Of a DNA stretch of 64,000 nucleotides, positions 19,671-28,601 are shown piece by piece. This stretch comes from Tahibacter soli. GTDB lineage: Bacteria; Pseudomonadota; Gammaproteobacteria; Xanthomonadales; Rhodanobacteraceae. Location of the stretch: positions 930,001 through 994,000 of the forward strand of contig NZ_JAOVZO020000003.1 of NCBI RefSeq assembly GCF_025717065.2, given 5' to 3'. Below the pieces are notes generated by a model, which did no database searches, was not told where the DNA came from, and saw only the letters and a list, made by a program, of their open reading frames with translations. Numbering within the stretch: the first letter of the stretch is position 1; the number at the start of each line of letters is the position of its first letter. The translations under genes were made by a program, and so were the position numbers.

Positions 19671-22046
19671 CTACGGCGACGCCGGCTTCAGTTCCAATCG
19701 ATACACGGTCTTGCCCGGCAGCAGCGGCGTCGGCCGGCCGCGCACCCAGTCCTCGTGCCCCGCACCGTGGAACGGCGACAGCGGATGGCCGCTCTGGCCG
19801 CCCGGCATCATCAGATAGCTTTCGTTTTCGTGCCCCGGCGAGATCGCGAAGCGCTCCGACGCGCCGAACGCCGGACCCTGCACGCGCGGCATGTTCTTGT
19901 CGCCCGGCAGCGGCTGGGCCGGCATGTCGAGGTGCCGCGCGAGAAAACCCGGCAGCGCGCGCGACAGCGGATGGCGGATGCTCGCGACATTGCGCGCGCC
20001 CCACGTTTCGCCGGCGACGCGCGTGGCCGCGTCGCGTGCCGCGGCCAGCAGCAGATCGTTCCAGTCGGCATAGCGCGGATCGAGCAGATGCGCCGGCCGT
20101 TCGGTCACGAGTGCCCATACCGGCGCCTCGTACGTCTGCGCCGACGGCAGTTCGAATTTCGCGTCGCTCTTCCTGCCGAGCGCCTCGAACGGCGCGAGCG
20201 CGGCCGCAATGGTGCGCACCCGGAATTCGCGGACCAGCGCGTACTGCGCGTCGTCGACCGCGGCGTAGCCGTCCCAGGCCGCGTCGGCGTGCCGCAGCGT
20301 TTCGAATGCCGCATCGGTCGTGCCGGCGACGGTTTTTCTCAGCAGTTCGCGCCACGGGGCCAGAAACAGGGCGCGGTCGTCGAGCTGTACCGAGAGCATC
20401 TCGGCCGCAGTGAAACGTTCGTGCGAGCGCAGGCCGTCGCGGATCTGCCGCGCGCGCGCGCCGAGGTCGTAGCCGCCGTCGCCGACGAGCGCGAGCGCGT
20501 CGCCGTCGATGACGCGCGCGTTCGCGCTCCACAACCGCGCGTCGGGCGGATTGAACACGCGCGGAAACTCGGCGGCGTCGACCCAGCCGGTCCAGCCGAC
20601 GCCGGCCCGGCTCCAGTCCGCCGGCAGCGTCGGATCGTAGCCGGCGCGGCGCGGCAGCGCGTTGCCGGTCAGCGTCCAGCCGATCATGCCGTCGCCGTCG
20701 CCGACGACGAAGTTCTGCACCGGCATGCCCATGCTCGGCGCGAGCGCCAGCGCGCCGCGCGCGGTGTTCACCTGTTCCAGTTGCATCAGGTCGAGGTTGA
20801 AGACGCGCGGGTCGTGCGCGGTCCACGCGAGCGCGAGCGGCGTGCCGTCGACGTCGGCGGCCATGATCGGACCCCAGCGCGTCTCCTCGACGGTGAGCGC
20901 GACGTCGGCCGCGCCTTTGACGCGGATCGTCTCGGCGTGCTTTTCGATCGCCGCATCGCCGTCGCTCGTGCGATAGCGCGCAGGGTCGGCGGGGTCGCGC
21001 ACGACGCGCACCCAGTCGGTCCAGTCGCCGTAGCTGTTGGTGTAGCCCCAGGCGATGCGGCCGTTCGAGCCGGCGAGCAGCGCCGGCGCGCCGGGCAGCG
21101 TGACGCCGTTGAGGTCGACGGTGCGCGCGGGATCGTTCGGATCGGGATAGCGCAGCCGCGCGCGGTACCAGATGTTCGGCACTCGCAGGCCCAGGTGCAT
21201 GTCGTCGGCGACGAGCGCCGCGCCGTTCACGGTCAGCGCGCCGCCGACCGCGAAGTTGTTGCTGCCGGGCTTTTCGCCGAGGTCCTCGCGCGACAGCGTC
21301 GCGAAGCGGGGCAGGTCGGGCGGCAGCTCGAGCATCGCGGTGCGCAGGTCGAACACCTCTTGCCCCGGAATCGCGACCGGCGGCAGCGGTTCGCCGCGGA
21401 TCGGCGCGTCCCACGGCGAACCCGGCTGCACGAGAAAGCGGTACAGCGGTTCGGGCACCTGCGCCTTCAGGCGCGCGAGGTTGAGCTCGCGCGCGTTCTC
21501 GCCGTCGCCGTTCAGGTCGAGGAACATCGCGTAGATCGCGAGCGCGGAGTCTTCGCTGCGCCACGGCGCCGGCGGCGAGCGCAGCAGCAGGTATTCCCAC
21601 GGCCGCACGGCGAGATCGGCGAGGCCCGCGTTGACGCCGTCGCGATAGCGCTCGACGATTTCGCGCTGTCCGGCCGGCAGCGCGGCGATTGCGGTCGCCG
21701 CACGCGCCCGGAAGCGGTGCAGGCGATGGCGCTTGTCGACGTCGAGCGCGACCGTGCCGAACAGCTCGGCGAGTTCGCCGGCCGCGACGCGGCGCAAGAG
21801 GTCCATCTGGAAATAGCGCTCCTGGCCGTGGAGGTAGCCGAGCGCGTAGACGAGGTCGGCGCGGTTCTCGCCCGAAATCGTCGCGGTGCCGAGCGCGTCG
21901 CGTTCGACGGTCACCTTCGCCTGGACGCCGCCTTCGACGACGCCGTCGAGGCGCGCGACGCTGCCGCGCAGCGCGAACCATGCCGCGAGCGCGGCGAGCG
22001 CCGCGAGCACGAGCAGCCAGACGAGAAGCTTGCGGATCAGTCGCAT
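19671..22046 (-). CDS. Penicillin acylase family (Ntn-hydrolase) protein
   Basis: 791 residues from ATG 22046 (MRLIRKLLVWLLV), chosen because it gives an N-terminal membrane anchor or uncleaved signal of about 20 hydrophobic residues. The propeptide region is followed by GSNNFAVGG; Ser262 in this motif would be the new N-terminal nucleophile after autocleavage, as in penicillin G acylase and AHL acylases. Family blocks YLHGQERYFQMDLLRR (A-chain), GRIAWGYTNSYGDW and the late RPAHLLDPRYADW are present. The substrate (acyl-homoserine lactone, beta-lactam or other amide) cannot be told from sequence. It lies 16 bp behind the LysR gene on the same strand. Confidence 0.92.
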   Translation of the reverse strand: MRLIRKLLVWLLVLAALAALAAWFALRGSVARLDGVVEGGVQAKVTVERDALGTATISGENRADLVYALGYLHGQERYFQMDLLRRVAAGELAELFGTVALDVDKRHRLHRFRARAATAIAALPAGQREIVERYRDGVNAGLADLAVRPWEYLLLRSPPAPWRSEDSALAIYAMFLDLNGDGENARELNLARLKAQVPEPLYRFLVQPGSPWDAPIRGEPLPPVAIPGQEVFDLRTAMLELPPDLPRFATLSREDLGEKPGSNNFAVGGALTVNGAALVADDMHLGLRVPNIWYRARLRYPDPNDPARTVDLNGVTLPGAPALLAGSNGRIAWGYTNSYGDWTDWVRVVRDPADPARYRTSDGDAAIEKHAETIRVKGAADVALTVEETRWGPIMAADVDGTPLALAWTAHDPRVFNLDLMQLEQVNTARGALALAPSMGMPVQNFVVGDGDGMIGWTLTGNALPRRAGYDPTLPADWSRAGVGWTGWVDAAEFPRVFNPPDARLWSANARVIDGDALALVGDGGYDLGARARQIRDGLRSHERFTAAEMLSVQLDDRALFLAPWRELLRKTVAGTTDAAFETLRHADAAWDGYAAVDDAQYALVREFRVRTIAAALAPFEALGRKSDAKFELPSAQTYEAPVWALVTERPAHLLDPRYADWNDLLLAAARDAATRVAGETWGARNVASIRHPLSRALPGFLARHLDMPAQPLPGDKNMPRVQGPAFGASERFAISPGHENESYLMMPGGQSGHPLSPFHGAGHEDWVRGRPTPLLPGKTVYRLELKPASP

Positions 22047-22062
22047 CGTTGTTCCCCGGGAT

Positions 22063-23025
22063 TCAAACCTGCGGCGCGCGCTGCCGGCGACGGCGCTTGG
22101 CGCCGACGAGCGCATCGTCGGCGACCGCCGTTGCAAGGTCGAGACCGACGCGATTGACGGTCATCAGCGATTCGCTGTGCGTCGTCAGCGTGTCGATGAC
22201 GGCCTGGTGCAGGCGCGTGTAGTAAGGCTGTCGATGGTAGTGCAGAAACACCGGCACCTCGTAGGGGCGAAACCCCGGCACGACGCGCACCGGCATCGAC
22301 GGATCGAGCAGGTGCACCGGTACGACCGCGCGGCCGAGGCCTTCGCCGACCGCGTCGATCAGCCCGTAGATGTCGTCGAAGTACGAGCGCTCCATGCGCG
22401 GCACGGTGCTGCCGGTCTGCGACAGGAAGAACTTCTCGGTGAAGTTGTCGCGCGGGTCGTGGTCGATGTAGCACGTTTCGCGGTTCGTGTGGCGCGACGA
22501 TTCGATCAGCACGTCGCGCTCGACGCCGAGCGGCACGTTCTCGATGCCGGCGCGCTCGCATTCCGACAGCGAAATGCAGAAATCCACCTTGCCGTCGATC
22601 AGCATGTCGTGCAGCACCTCGACCTCGGCCTTGAACAGCTGGCACATCACCTTCGGATGGTCGCGCATCAGGTGCGCGAGCGCCGGCAGCACGACCGAGC
22701 GCAGCGCCGACGAATACGTGACGAAGCGGAAGAATCCGGCGAGCGGCCCCGAGCGCGATCCGCCGACGAGGCTTTGCAGCAGTTCGTGCTCCTGGTGCTC
22801 GAGCGCGGCGCCGTAGCGCTGCAGGATGCGGCCCGGCTCGGTCAGCTCCAGCGCGCCGTACTGGCGGATCAGCAGGGGCTGGCCGAGCAGCGCCTCGAGA
22901 TTCTGGATGCGCTTGGTCAGCGCCGGCTGCGTGATGTGCAGAAGGTCGGCGGCGCGAGAGAAATTGAGCTCTCGTGCCAGAACAAGAAAGGATTCCAGGA
23001 GCGGCGAGGAGAGTGGGGAGCGCAC
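22063..23025 (-). CDS. LysR-family transcriptional regulator
   Basis: 320 residues from GTG 23025, which has an AGGA ribosome site 10 nt upstream; GTG 23058 would add 11 residues. The N-terminal winged helix is typical: SFLVLARELNFSRAADLLHITQPALTKRIQNLE. The C-terminal two-lobed effector domain follows from about residue 90, with an unusual Arg/Lys-rich end (KRRRRQRAP). The penicillin-acylase gene follows 16 bp downstream, so the regulator and hydrolase probably share a transcript. A LysR-type palindrome overlaps its promoter region. Confidence 0.93.
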   Translation of the reverse strand: MRSPLSSPLLESFLVLARELNFSRAADLLHITQPALTKRIQNLEALLGQPLLIRQYGALELTEPGRILQRYGAALEHQEHELLQSLVGGSRSGPLAGFFRFVTYSSALRSVVLPALAHLMRDHPKVMCQLFKAEVEVLHDMLIDGKVDFCISLSECERAGIENVPLGVERDVLIESSRHTNRETCYIDHDPRDNFTEKFFLSQTGSTVPRMERSYFDDIYGLIDAVGEGLGRAVVPVHLLDPSMPVRVVPGFRPYEVPVFLHYHRQPYYTRLHQAVIDTLTTHSESLMTVNRVGLDLATAVADDALVGAKRRRRQRAPQV

Positions 23026-23059
23026 GGGTTCGCGGTTCCTGCATGAACTCGCGCACACT

Positions 23060-23074
23060 ATAACCTGGAGTTAT
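23060..23074. promoter_or_regulatory. Candidate LysR-type operator (T-N11-A palindrome)
   Basis: ATAAC-CTGGA-GTTAT is a perfect 5-bp inverted repeat of 15 bp that contains the T-N11-A pattern of LysR boxes. On the minus strand it overlaps a possible -10 (TATAGT), 35-50 bp upstream of the chosen lysR start, a good position for autoregulation. The ECF sigma gene starts about 70 bp away on the other strand and might also be affected. Confidence 0.55.
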
Positions 23075-23142
23075 CGTCGGATGTACAAGTTTCATTGGCC
23101 AGCGGCAGGTTGGCGCCGTAACGTGCACACAGGGATGAAGGG

Positions 23143-23793
23143 ATGGGGTCGCATATGGGCGTCGCAGGTGTCGTGAGGGTTCTTCCGTTCGGCCGTCGCG
23201 AGAGCGCTCGACCGATCGTGGTTTCGCCGGCCGCCGAGCCGACCGAAGTGCTGATCCGCCGTGTCCGCGCAGGCGAGAATCCTGCCCGCGACGCCCTGGT
23301 CCGCCGCTTCCTGCCGCTCTTGCGCCAGTGGGCGCACGGTCGCCTGCCGCGTGCGGCGCGCGATCTGCACGAAACCGAAGACCTCGTGCAATTGGCGCTG
23401 ATGCGCGCTTTGAAACAAATCAACAGTTTCGAAAGCGAAGGTCCGGGCAGCTTCCTCGCCTACCTGCGCCAGATTCTCCTGAACCAGGTGCGCGACGAAG
23501 TGCGCCGTCTGATGCGCCGGCCCGAGTCGTCCGAGATCGATCCGGAACTGGCCGACACCGAACTGCCGTCGCCGGTCGAACAACTCGTCGGCCACGAGCG
23601 CCTGCGCGCCTACGAGGCCGCGCTCGCGAGCCTGCCCAAGCGCCAGCAGGGCCTCATCGTCATGCGCCTGGAATTCGGCATGAGCTACCCGGAGATCGCC
23701 GCGGAAGTGGCGAGCAGCCCGGACGCCGTGCGCGTGATGGTCGCCCGCGCGCTCGTGCAGCTCGCGTCCGCCTTGAAGCCGCTGCAAGCGTAA
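23143..23793 (+). CDS. ECF-type RNA polymerase sigma factor
   Basis: 216 residues (ATG 23143; ATG 23155 is equally possible). Region 2 is seen in FLPLLRQWAHGRLPRAARDLHETEDLVQLALMRALK and region 4 in LASLPKRQQGLIVMRLEFGMSYPEIAAEV with its helix-turn-helix. The acidic/basic pattern resembles sigma factors that are paired with Ser/Thr kinases rather than with ZAS anti-sigma factors, and such a kinase gene follows 101 bp downstream. It is divergent from lysR. Confidence 0.92.
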   Translation: MGSHMGVAGVVRVLPFGRRESARPIVVSPAAEPTEVLIRRVRAGENPARDALVRRFLPLLRQWAHGRLPRAARDLHETEDLVQLALMRALKQINSFESEGPGSFLAYLRQILLNQVRDEVRRLMRRPESSEIDPELADTELPSPVEQLVGHERLRAYEAALASLPKRQQGLIVMRLEFGMSYPEIAAEVASSPDAVRVMVARALVQLASALKPLQA

Positions 23794-23894
23794 GCTTCGC
23801 AGCGCGCGCCGCCGTCCGGATCCCGCATGTTCTGATGGCCAGGTCGCCGTCGTTACATGATCAAACGCCCGCACAGCACGGGCAGGGGAATCCG

Positions 23895-25508
23895 ATGACA
23901 GGCGACGACAAAGACCTGGAGCGCATCGCCGCGGGCATCGCCGACGACGCCGCGCTCGACTGGCGCGCGCTCGCCAAGCTCGACCCGCAATCGACCGACA
24001 CCGGCGACGGGCTGCGCGAACTGTCGCAGCTCGCCAACATTTTCCGCAGCCTGCAGTTGAAGCCCGAGCGCGCCGCGTCGGTCAAGGCGCAGTTCCGCTT
24101 CGCCGGCCTCGACGTGATCGAAAAACTGGGGCAGGGCGCGCACGGCGAAGTCTGGCGCGCGTACGACCCGATGCTCGACCAGGAAGTCGCGCTGAAATTG
24201 AAGCGCGTCGATTGCGACGAGCTGTCGCACCAGTTTCTCGCCGAGGCGCGGCGCCTCGCCAAGGTGCGTCAGCAGAACGTGGTCAGCGTGTACGGCGCCG
24301 CGGCCCAGGACGGCCGCGTGGGCCTGTGGACCGAACTCGTGCGCGGACGGTCGCTCGCCGACGTGCTGGCCGAGCAGGGGCCGCTGCCGGCCGAGGAAGT
24401 CGCGCAGATCGGCATCGAACTGTGCCGCGGCCTCGCCGCCGTGCACCGGCACGGGCTGACGCACGGCGACGTCAAGGCCGAAAACGTGCTGCGCGAAGTC
24501 AGCGGGCGCGTCGTGCTGGCCGATTTCGGCACCGCGCGCGAACTCGGCTGCGGCACCCGCTTCGAACCGATCTCGGGCACGCGCCACTATCTCGCGCCGG
24601 AAATGCTCGACGGCGAACCGTCGTCGGCGGCGACCGACCAGTACGCGCTCGGCGTGCTGCTGTACCGCCTGCTGACCGGCCAGTACCCCTATGCCGCCGA
24701 CGATCTCGACGCGATGCGCAGCGCCGAACTCGCCGAGGCGCGCAAGCCGCTGCGCGAGGCGCGGCCGACGCTGTCGCGCGCGTTCGCGCGCGCGATCGAA
24801 CGCGCGCTGGCGCCCGATCCCGCGCGGCGTCATGCCGGCGTGCTCGCGATGCTCGTGGCGATCGAAAACTCGCAGCGTCCGCATCGCCTGAACGGCCTGC
24901 ACTGGGCGCTCGCCGCCGCGATCGTCGCCGCGATCGCGGCCGGCGGGTACGCGCTGCGGCCGGTGGCGCCGCAGTTGAACGTCGACGCGGCGTTCTATCG
25001 CGACGGCGCGCGCGGTCGCGAACGCCTCGTCGACGGCGCGACGATCGAACTCGGCGACCGCCTGCGCCTCGAGCTGTCGAGCAACCGTCGGACCTGGCTG
25101 TACGTGCTCAACGACGACGGATCGATCGCCCCGACCGTGCTGTTTCCGCTGCCGGGCATCCAGCCGGTCAACCCGCTGGGCCACGGCGTGCGCTGGCAGC
25201 TGCCCGGCAAGGACGGCCTGACCGAGCTGTCGTGGCAGGTCGACGCCGAAGCCGAGCGCGAAACGTTCGTCGTCGTCGCGTCGGCGACGCCGCTCGCCGC
25301 GCTCGAAGACGGCATCGCGCAATGGCGCCACGCCGCGACGCCGGACAACGCGCTCGTCATGCGCGGCGTCGGACGGCTGGTGCCGGCGACGCCCGAACCG
25401 GTGCGGCAGCGCGGCAGCCTCGACGCGCTGCTCGGCCGCATCGGCTGCGACTCGGCACCGACCGAGCTGCGCTGCCTGCATTTCGTGTTTCCGCATAAGA
25501 ATCCGTAG
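23895..25508 (+). CDS. Transmembrane Ser/Thr protein kinase with periplasmic DUF4384-like domain
   Basis: 537 residues from ATG 23895 (AGGGGAA ribosome site). Cytoplasmic kinase domain about residues 75-325: glycine loop LGQGAHGEVWRAYD, Lys in VALKLKRV, catalytic HGDVKAENVL (HGD instead of HRD, so a non-RD kinase), DFGTAR and APE. A single transmembrane helix lies at about 335-355 (WALAAAIVAAIAAGGYAL). The exterior part (RTWLYVLNDDGSIAPTVLFPLPG) resembles DUF4384. By its position between an ECF sigma factor and a CHAT protein it could control that sigma factor by phosphorylation, as shown for other sigma/kinase pairs; for this pair that is inference. Confidence 0.93.
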   Translation: MTGDDKDLERIAAGIADDAALDWRALAKLDPQSTDTGDGLRELSQLANIFRSLQLKPERAASVKAQFRFAGLDVIEKLGQGAHGEVWRAYDPMLDQEVALKLKRVDCDELSHQFLAEARRLAKVRQQNVVSVYGAAAQDGRVGLWTELVRGRSLADVLAEQGPLPAEEVAQIGIELCRGLAAVHRHGLTHGDVKAENVLREVSGRVVLADFGTARELGCGTRFEPISGTRHYLAPEMLDGEPSSAATDQYALGVLLYRLLTGQYPYAADDLDAMRSAELAEARKPLREARPTLSRAFARAIERALAPDPARRHAGVLAMLVAIENSQRPHRLNGLHWALAAAIVAAIAAGGYALRPVAPQLNVDAAFYRDGARGRERLVDGATIELGDRLRLELSSNRRTWLYVLNDDGSIAPTVLFPLPGIQPVNPLGHGVRWQLPGKDGLTELSWQVDAEAERETFVVVASATPLAALEDGIAQWRHAATPDNALVMRGVGRLVPATPEPVRQRGSLDALLGRIGCDSAPTELRCLHFVFPHKNP

Positions 25509-25512
25509 GCGG

Positions 25513-25535
25513 CCGGCTGTCCCCCGGACAGCCGG
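25513..25535 (+). terminator. Hairpin after the kinase gene
   Basis: Perfect 10-bp stem (25513-25522 / 25526-25535) with a CCC loop, 5 bp after the kinase stop; no T-run. It may limit read-through into the CHAT gene 57 bp downstream rather than stop it. Confidence 0.5.
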
Positions 25536-25592
25536 GCTCCGCGACGACGTTCCCGAGTACACTCGCGACGCAACAAATCCGGGGGAGACGGA

Positions 25593-28556
25593 ATGCGTCG
25601 CGTCGTGTGGTTCTTCGTGGGACTTTCGTTCGCAGCGGCGGCGTCGGCGGCCGATATCGCCGGGCGCGTCGGCGTGCTGCTCGCGCCGGAAAAATACGCC
25701 GACGCCAAGGCGATCGTCGTGGCCGCGCTCGCCGATCCGCGCACGCACGACGCGGCGTTGCCGGTCGCGTTCAACCTCGTCGTCGAAAGCGCGCGCGACT
25801 TTGGCGAAGACGAATGGACGCCGTGGGTCGCCGAGCTCGAACGCGTGCGCGTCGCGAAGGGCGGCGACGACGCGCGTTCGCTCGCGCCGATCGCCGCGTG
25901 GCGCGCCGAGGTCGCCTGGCGCAAGCAGGACGCCGACGGCGCCAACGCGCAACTGGCGCGCGTGCGCACGCTGCTCGACGCGGGCCGCGGCGCGATCGAC
26001 CCGGCCGAGCGCGCGTACGCGCTGTCGGTGCTGGCGCAGATCGGCGGCATGCAGGGCGGCTACGCGCAGGCGCAGGCCGCGGCGAAAACCGCAGTCGACA
26101 CGCTCGCCGCGCCGCGCACGCCGCTGGAACGCGCGCGGCGCCTGCGCGCGCTGTATTTCTACGCGTTGTTCCAGGATCGACAAGGCGAATATGCCGGCGC
26201 ACTCGCCACCGCGCGCACCGGCATCGCCGAAGCCGAGGCGTTCGGCGGGTCGACGAACGGCTACCGCCGGCGTCTCGTCGGCGCGCTGACCGAATCGTTG
26301 ATCTCGATCGGCGAATTCGCGCAGGTGCGCGACCTCATGCGGCCCGAACTCGAACGGCTGCGTGCGCAGCCGCAACCGTCGCCGCGCGAAATGGCGATGA
26401 CGCTCGGTCATCTCGCCGAAGCGCAGCGCCAGCTCGGCGACCGCGAAGGCGCGCTCGCGCTGTACCGCGAATCGGCGCAGAACGCGGCGAAGGACCCCGG
26501 GCTCGTCGCCTCCGGCAGCTACGCCGCGATCGTCGGCAATCTCGGCGCGCTCGCCTACGACCTGCGCCGCTACGACGAAGCCGACGCGGCGATGGCGCAG
26601 AACCTCGCCCTGCTCGAAGAAAAATTCGGGCCCGACAGCGCGCGCGTGGTGCCGCCGCTGACGAACGCCGGCGAAGTCGCGCTCGAGCGCGGCCTCGTCG
26701 ACGACGCCGACGCGCGGTTCCGCCGCGCGCTGGCGATCGTCGCGACGCAGCTCGGCCCCGAACATCCCGACGGCGCGCCGGCGCTGCGCGGACTCGCGCG
26801 TGTCGCGCTCGCGCGCGGCGACGCCGCCGGCGCGCGCAAGCTGCTCGACGGCGCGCTCGCGCAGCGCAGCGCGAGCATCGGCGAAAACCATCCCGAACTG
26901 CTGACGTGGCGCTGCGAACGCGCGCGCGCCGCGCTCGCGGCCGGCGACCCCGACGCGGCGTTCGCCGACGCGCTCGTCGTCGAGGCGACGCGCACGCGGC
27001 TCGTCGCCACGGTCGCGCCGGTGCTCGGCGAAACGCAGGCGCTCGAATTCAAGCGAGGCCTCGCGACGTGCGCCGCGCCGCTGCTCGCGATCGCGGCGCA
27101 GCGCAACGACGCGGCGACCACGGCCGCGGCGTGGCGCGAAATCGCCGCCGCGCGCGGTCTTGCCACGCACATCGGCGCGGCGCGCCTCGCCGCCGCGCGC
27201 CAGGCCGCGACGGCCGAGCAGAAAGCGAGCTGGGACGCCTGGAGCCGCGCCGCGCAGGACTACGCGAAAGCGCTGCGCGAAGGCGCGCCGGCGCAGGTGC
27301 TCGACGCGCTGCGCGCGAGCGTCGACGCGGCGGTCGAAAAGCTCGGCACGAGCGCCGGCACGACGCGGCCGCCGCTCGCGGCGCTGCTCGCCGCGATGCC
27401 GGACGGCGGGCGGCTCGTCGCGTACGTCGCGACGCCTCCGGCGCCGAACGAAAAAAGCAAACTGTATGCTTTTGTCGCCGCGGCCGGCGCCGCGCCCCGT
27501 CTCGTCGATCTTGGCGACGAGGCCGCGCTCGACGCGCTCGCGCAGCGCTGGCAGGGCCTCGTCGTCGACGCGCACAGCGACGCCGCGGCGCTGCGCGAGG
27601 CCGGCGCGGCACTGCGCCGGCGCGTGTTCGACCCGCTCTCGCTCGCGCCGTCGGGCCGCACGTTCGTCGTCGCCGACGGCGGTCTGCACCGGCTGAACTT
27701 CGCCGCGCTGCCGGACGGCGACGGCTATCTGATCGAACGCGGCCTGCGCATGCACACGCTCGAAACCGAACACGATCTCGCGCCGGCCCGCTCGCCCGAC
27801 GCCGGCAGCGTGCTGCTCGTCGGCGCGCCGCGCTTCGCGCGCGAGACGCCGGCGCTCGCGCGTCTGCGCGGCGCATGTCCCGAACTCGATGCGCTCGCGC
27901 CGCTGCCCGGCGCCGCGCGCGAAATCGCCGCACTGTCGCGGCTTGCCCGCGACGCCGGCCGCGGCGGCGTGAAAACGCTGACCGGCGACGCCGCGACGAG
28001 CGCCGCGCTGCGCGATTCGATCGCCGGTGCCGACACGATCCACTTCGCCACGCACGCGCTCGAACTCGGCGCCGGCTGCGTGCCGGCGCTCGCGCAGGGT
28101 CGCCGCGGCGTCGGCGTGCGCCGTGCCGATACCGACCGCGCCGCGGATGCGAAAACCGCGCTCGCTTCCGAAGCGGGCCTGGTGCTCGCCGGCGACGGCC
28201 TGCTGACGTCGGCGCAGGTCGCGACGATGCCGCTCGATCGCGCGCGCTGGGTCGTGCTGTCGGCGTGCGACACGGGCCTGGGCCGGCGCCTCGGCGACGA
28301 GGGCGTGTTCGGACTGCGCCGCGCGTTTCGCCTCGCCGGCGCGCGCACGGTCGTCATGAGTCTGTGGCCGGTCGACGACGCGGCGACGGCGGGTTGGATG
28401 GAAGCGTTGTACACATCGCGCTTCATGGACAAAGCCGATACCGTCGACGCGATGGCCGCGGCGAGTCTCGCGACGCTCGCCGCGCGGCGCGAGCGCGGCG
28501 AGACCGCGCATCCGTTCTACTGGGCCGGCTTCGTCGCGTCGGGCGACTGGCGCTGA
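25593..28556 (+). CDS. Exported TPR-CHAT (caspase-like) protein
   Basis: 987 residues. Signal peptide MRRVVWFFVGLSFAAAASAA. The middle (about residues 90-450) is a run of tetratricopeptide-like helical pairs (e.g. GDREGALALYRESAQNA, YDEADAAMAQNLALLEEKFG). The C-terminal CHAT domain (about 670-987) keeps the caspase-clan dyad: His821 in HFATHA and Cys892 in LSACDTG, then the usual SLWPVDDAAT and HPFYWAGFVASG ending. A protease acting outside the cytoplasm is predicted. It follows a sigma factor and a kinase in the same orientation, with a GGGGGAGA ribosome site. Target unknown. Confidence 0.92.
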   Translation: MRRVVWFFVGLSFAAAASAADIAGRVGVLLAPEKYADAKAIVVAALADPRTHDAALPVAFNLVVESARDFGEDEWTPWVAELERVRVAKGGDDARSLAPIAAWRAEVAWRKQDADGANAQLARVRTLLDAGRGAIDPAERAYALSVLAQIGGMQGGYAQAQAAAKTAVDTLAAPRTPLERARRLRALYFYALFQDRQGEYAGALATARTGIAEAEAFGGSTNGYRRRLVGALTESLISIGEFAQVRDLMRPELERLRAQPQPSPREMAMTLGHLAEAQRQLGDREGALALYRESAQNAAKDPGLVASGSYAAIVGNLGALAYDLRRYDEADAAMAQNLALLEEKFGPDSARVVPPLTNAGEVALERGLVDDADARFRRALAIVATQLGPEHPDGAPALRGLARVALARGDAAGARKLLDGALAQRSASIGENHPELLTWRCERARAALAAGDPDAAFADALVVEATRTRLVATVAPVLGETQALEFKRGLATCAAPLLAIAAQRNDAATTAAAWREIAAARGLATHIGAARLAAARQAATAEQKASWDAWSRAAQDYAKALREGAPAQVLDALRASVDAAVEKLGTSAGTTRPPLAALLAAMPDGGRLVAYVATPPAPNEKSKLYAFVAAAGAAPRLVDLGDEAALDALAQRWQGLVVDAHSDAAALREAGAALRRRVFDPLSLAPSGRTFVVADGGLHRLNFAALPDGDGYLIERGLRMHTLETEHDLAPARSPDAGSVLLVGAPRFARETPALARLRGACPELDALAPLPGAAREIAALSRLARDAGRGGVKTLTGDAATSAALRDSIAGADTIHFATHALELGAGCVPALAQGRRGVGVRRADTDRAADAKTALASEAGLVLAGDGLLTSAQVATMPLDRARWVVLSACDTGLGRRLGDEGVFGLRRAFRLAGARTVVMSLWPVDDAATAGWMEALYTSRFMDKADTVDAMAAASLATLAARRERGETAHPFYWAGFVASGDWR

Positions 28557-28561
28557 CGTAT

Positions 28562-28589
28562 CCGCGGCCCCGTCCGAACGGGGCCGCGG
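28562..28589. terminator. Bidirectional hairpin between CHAT gene and BNR gene
   Basis: 12-bp perfect GC stem (28562-28573 / 28578-28589), loop CCGA, exactly in the 45-bp gap of two convergent genes. Confidence 0.65.
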
Positions 28590-28601
28590 GCGGTTCGAGG
28601 G

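Noticed and set aside
23853-28511. Long minus-strand open frame (1552 codons) opposite the kinase and CHAT genes
   Set aside because: Composed almost only of Arg, Ala, Gly, Val and Asp; it mirrors the codon bias of the real plus-strand genes and shows no motif or ribosome site.
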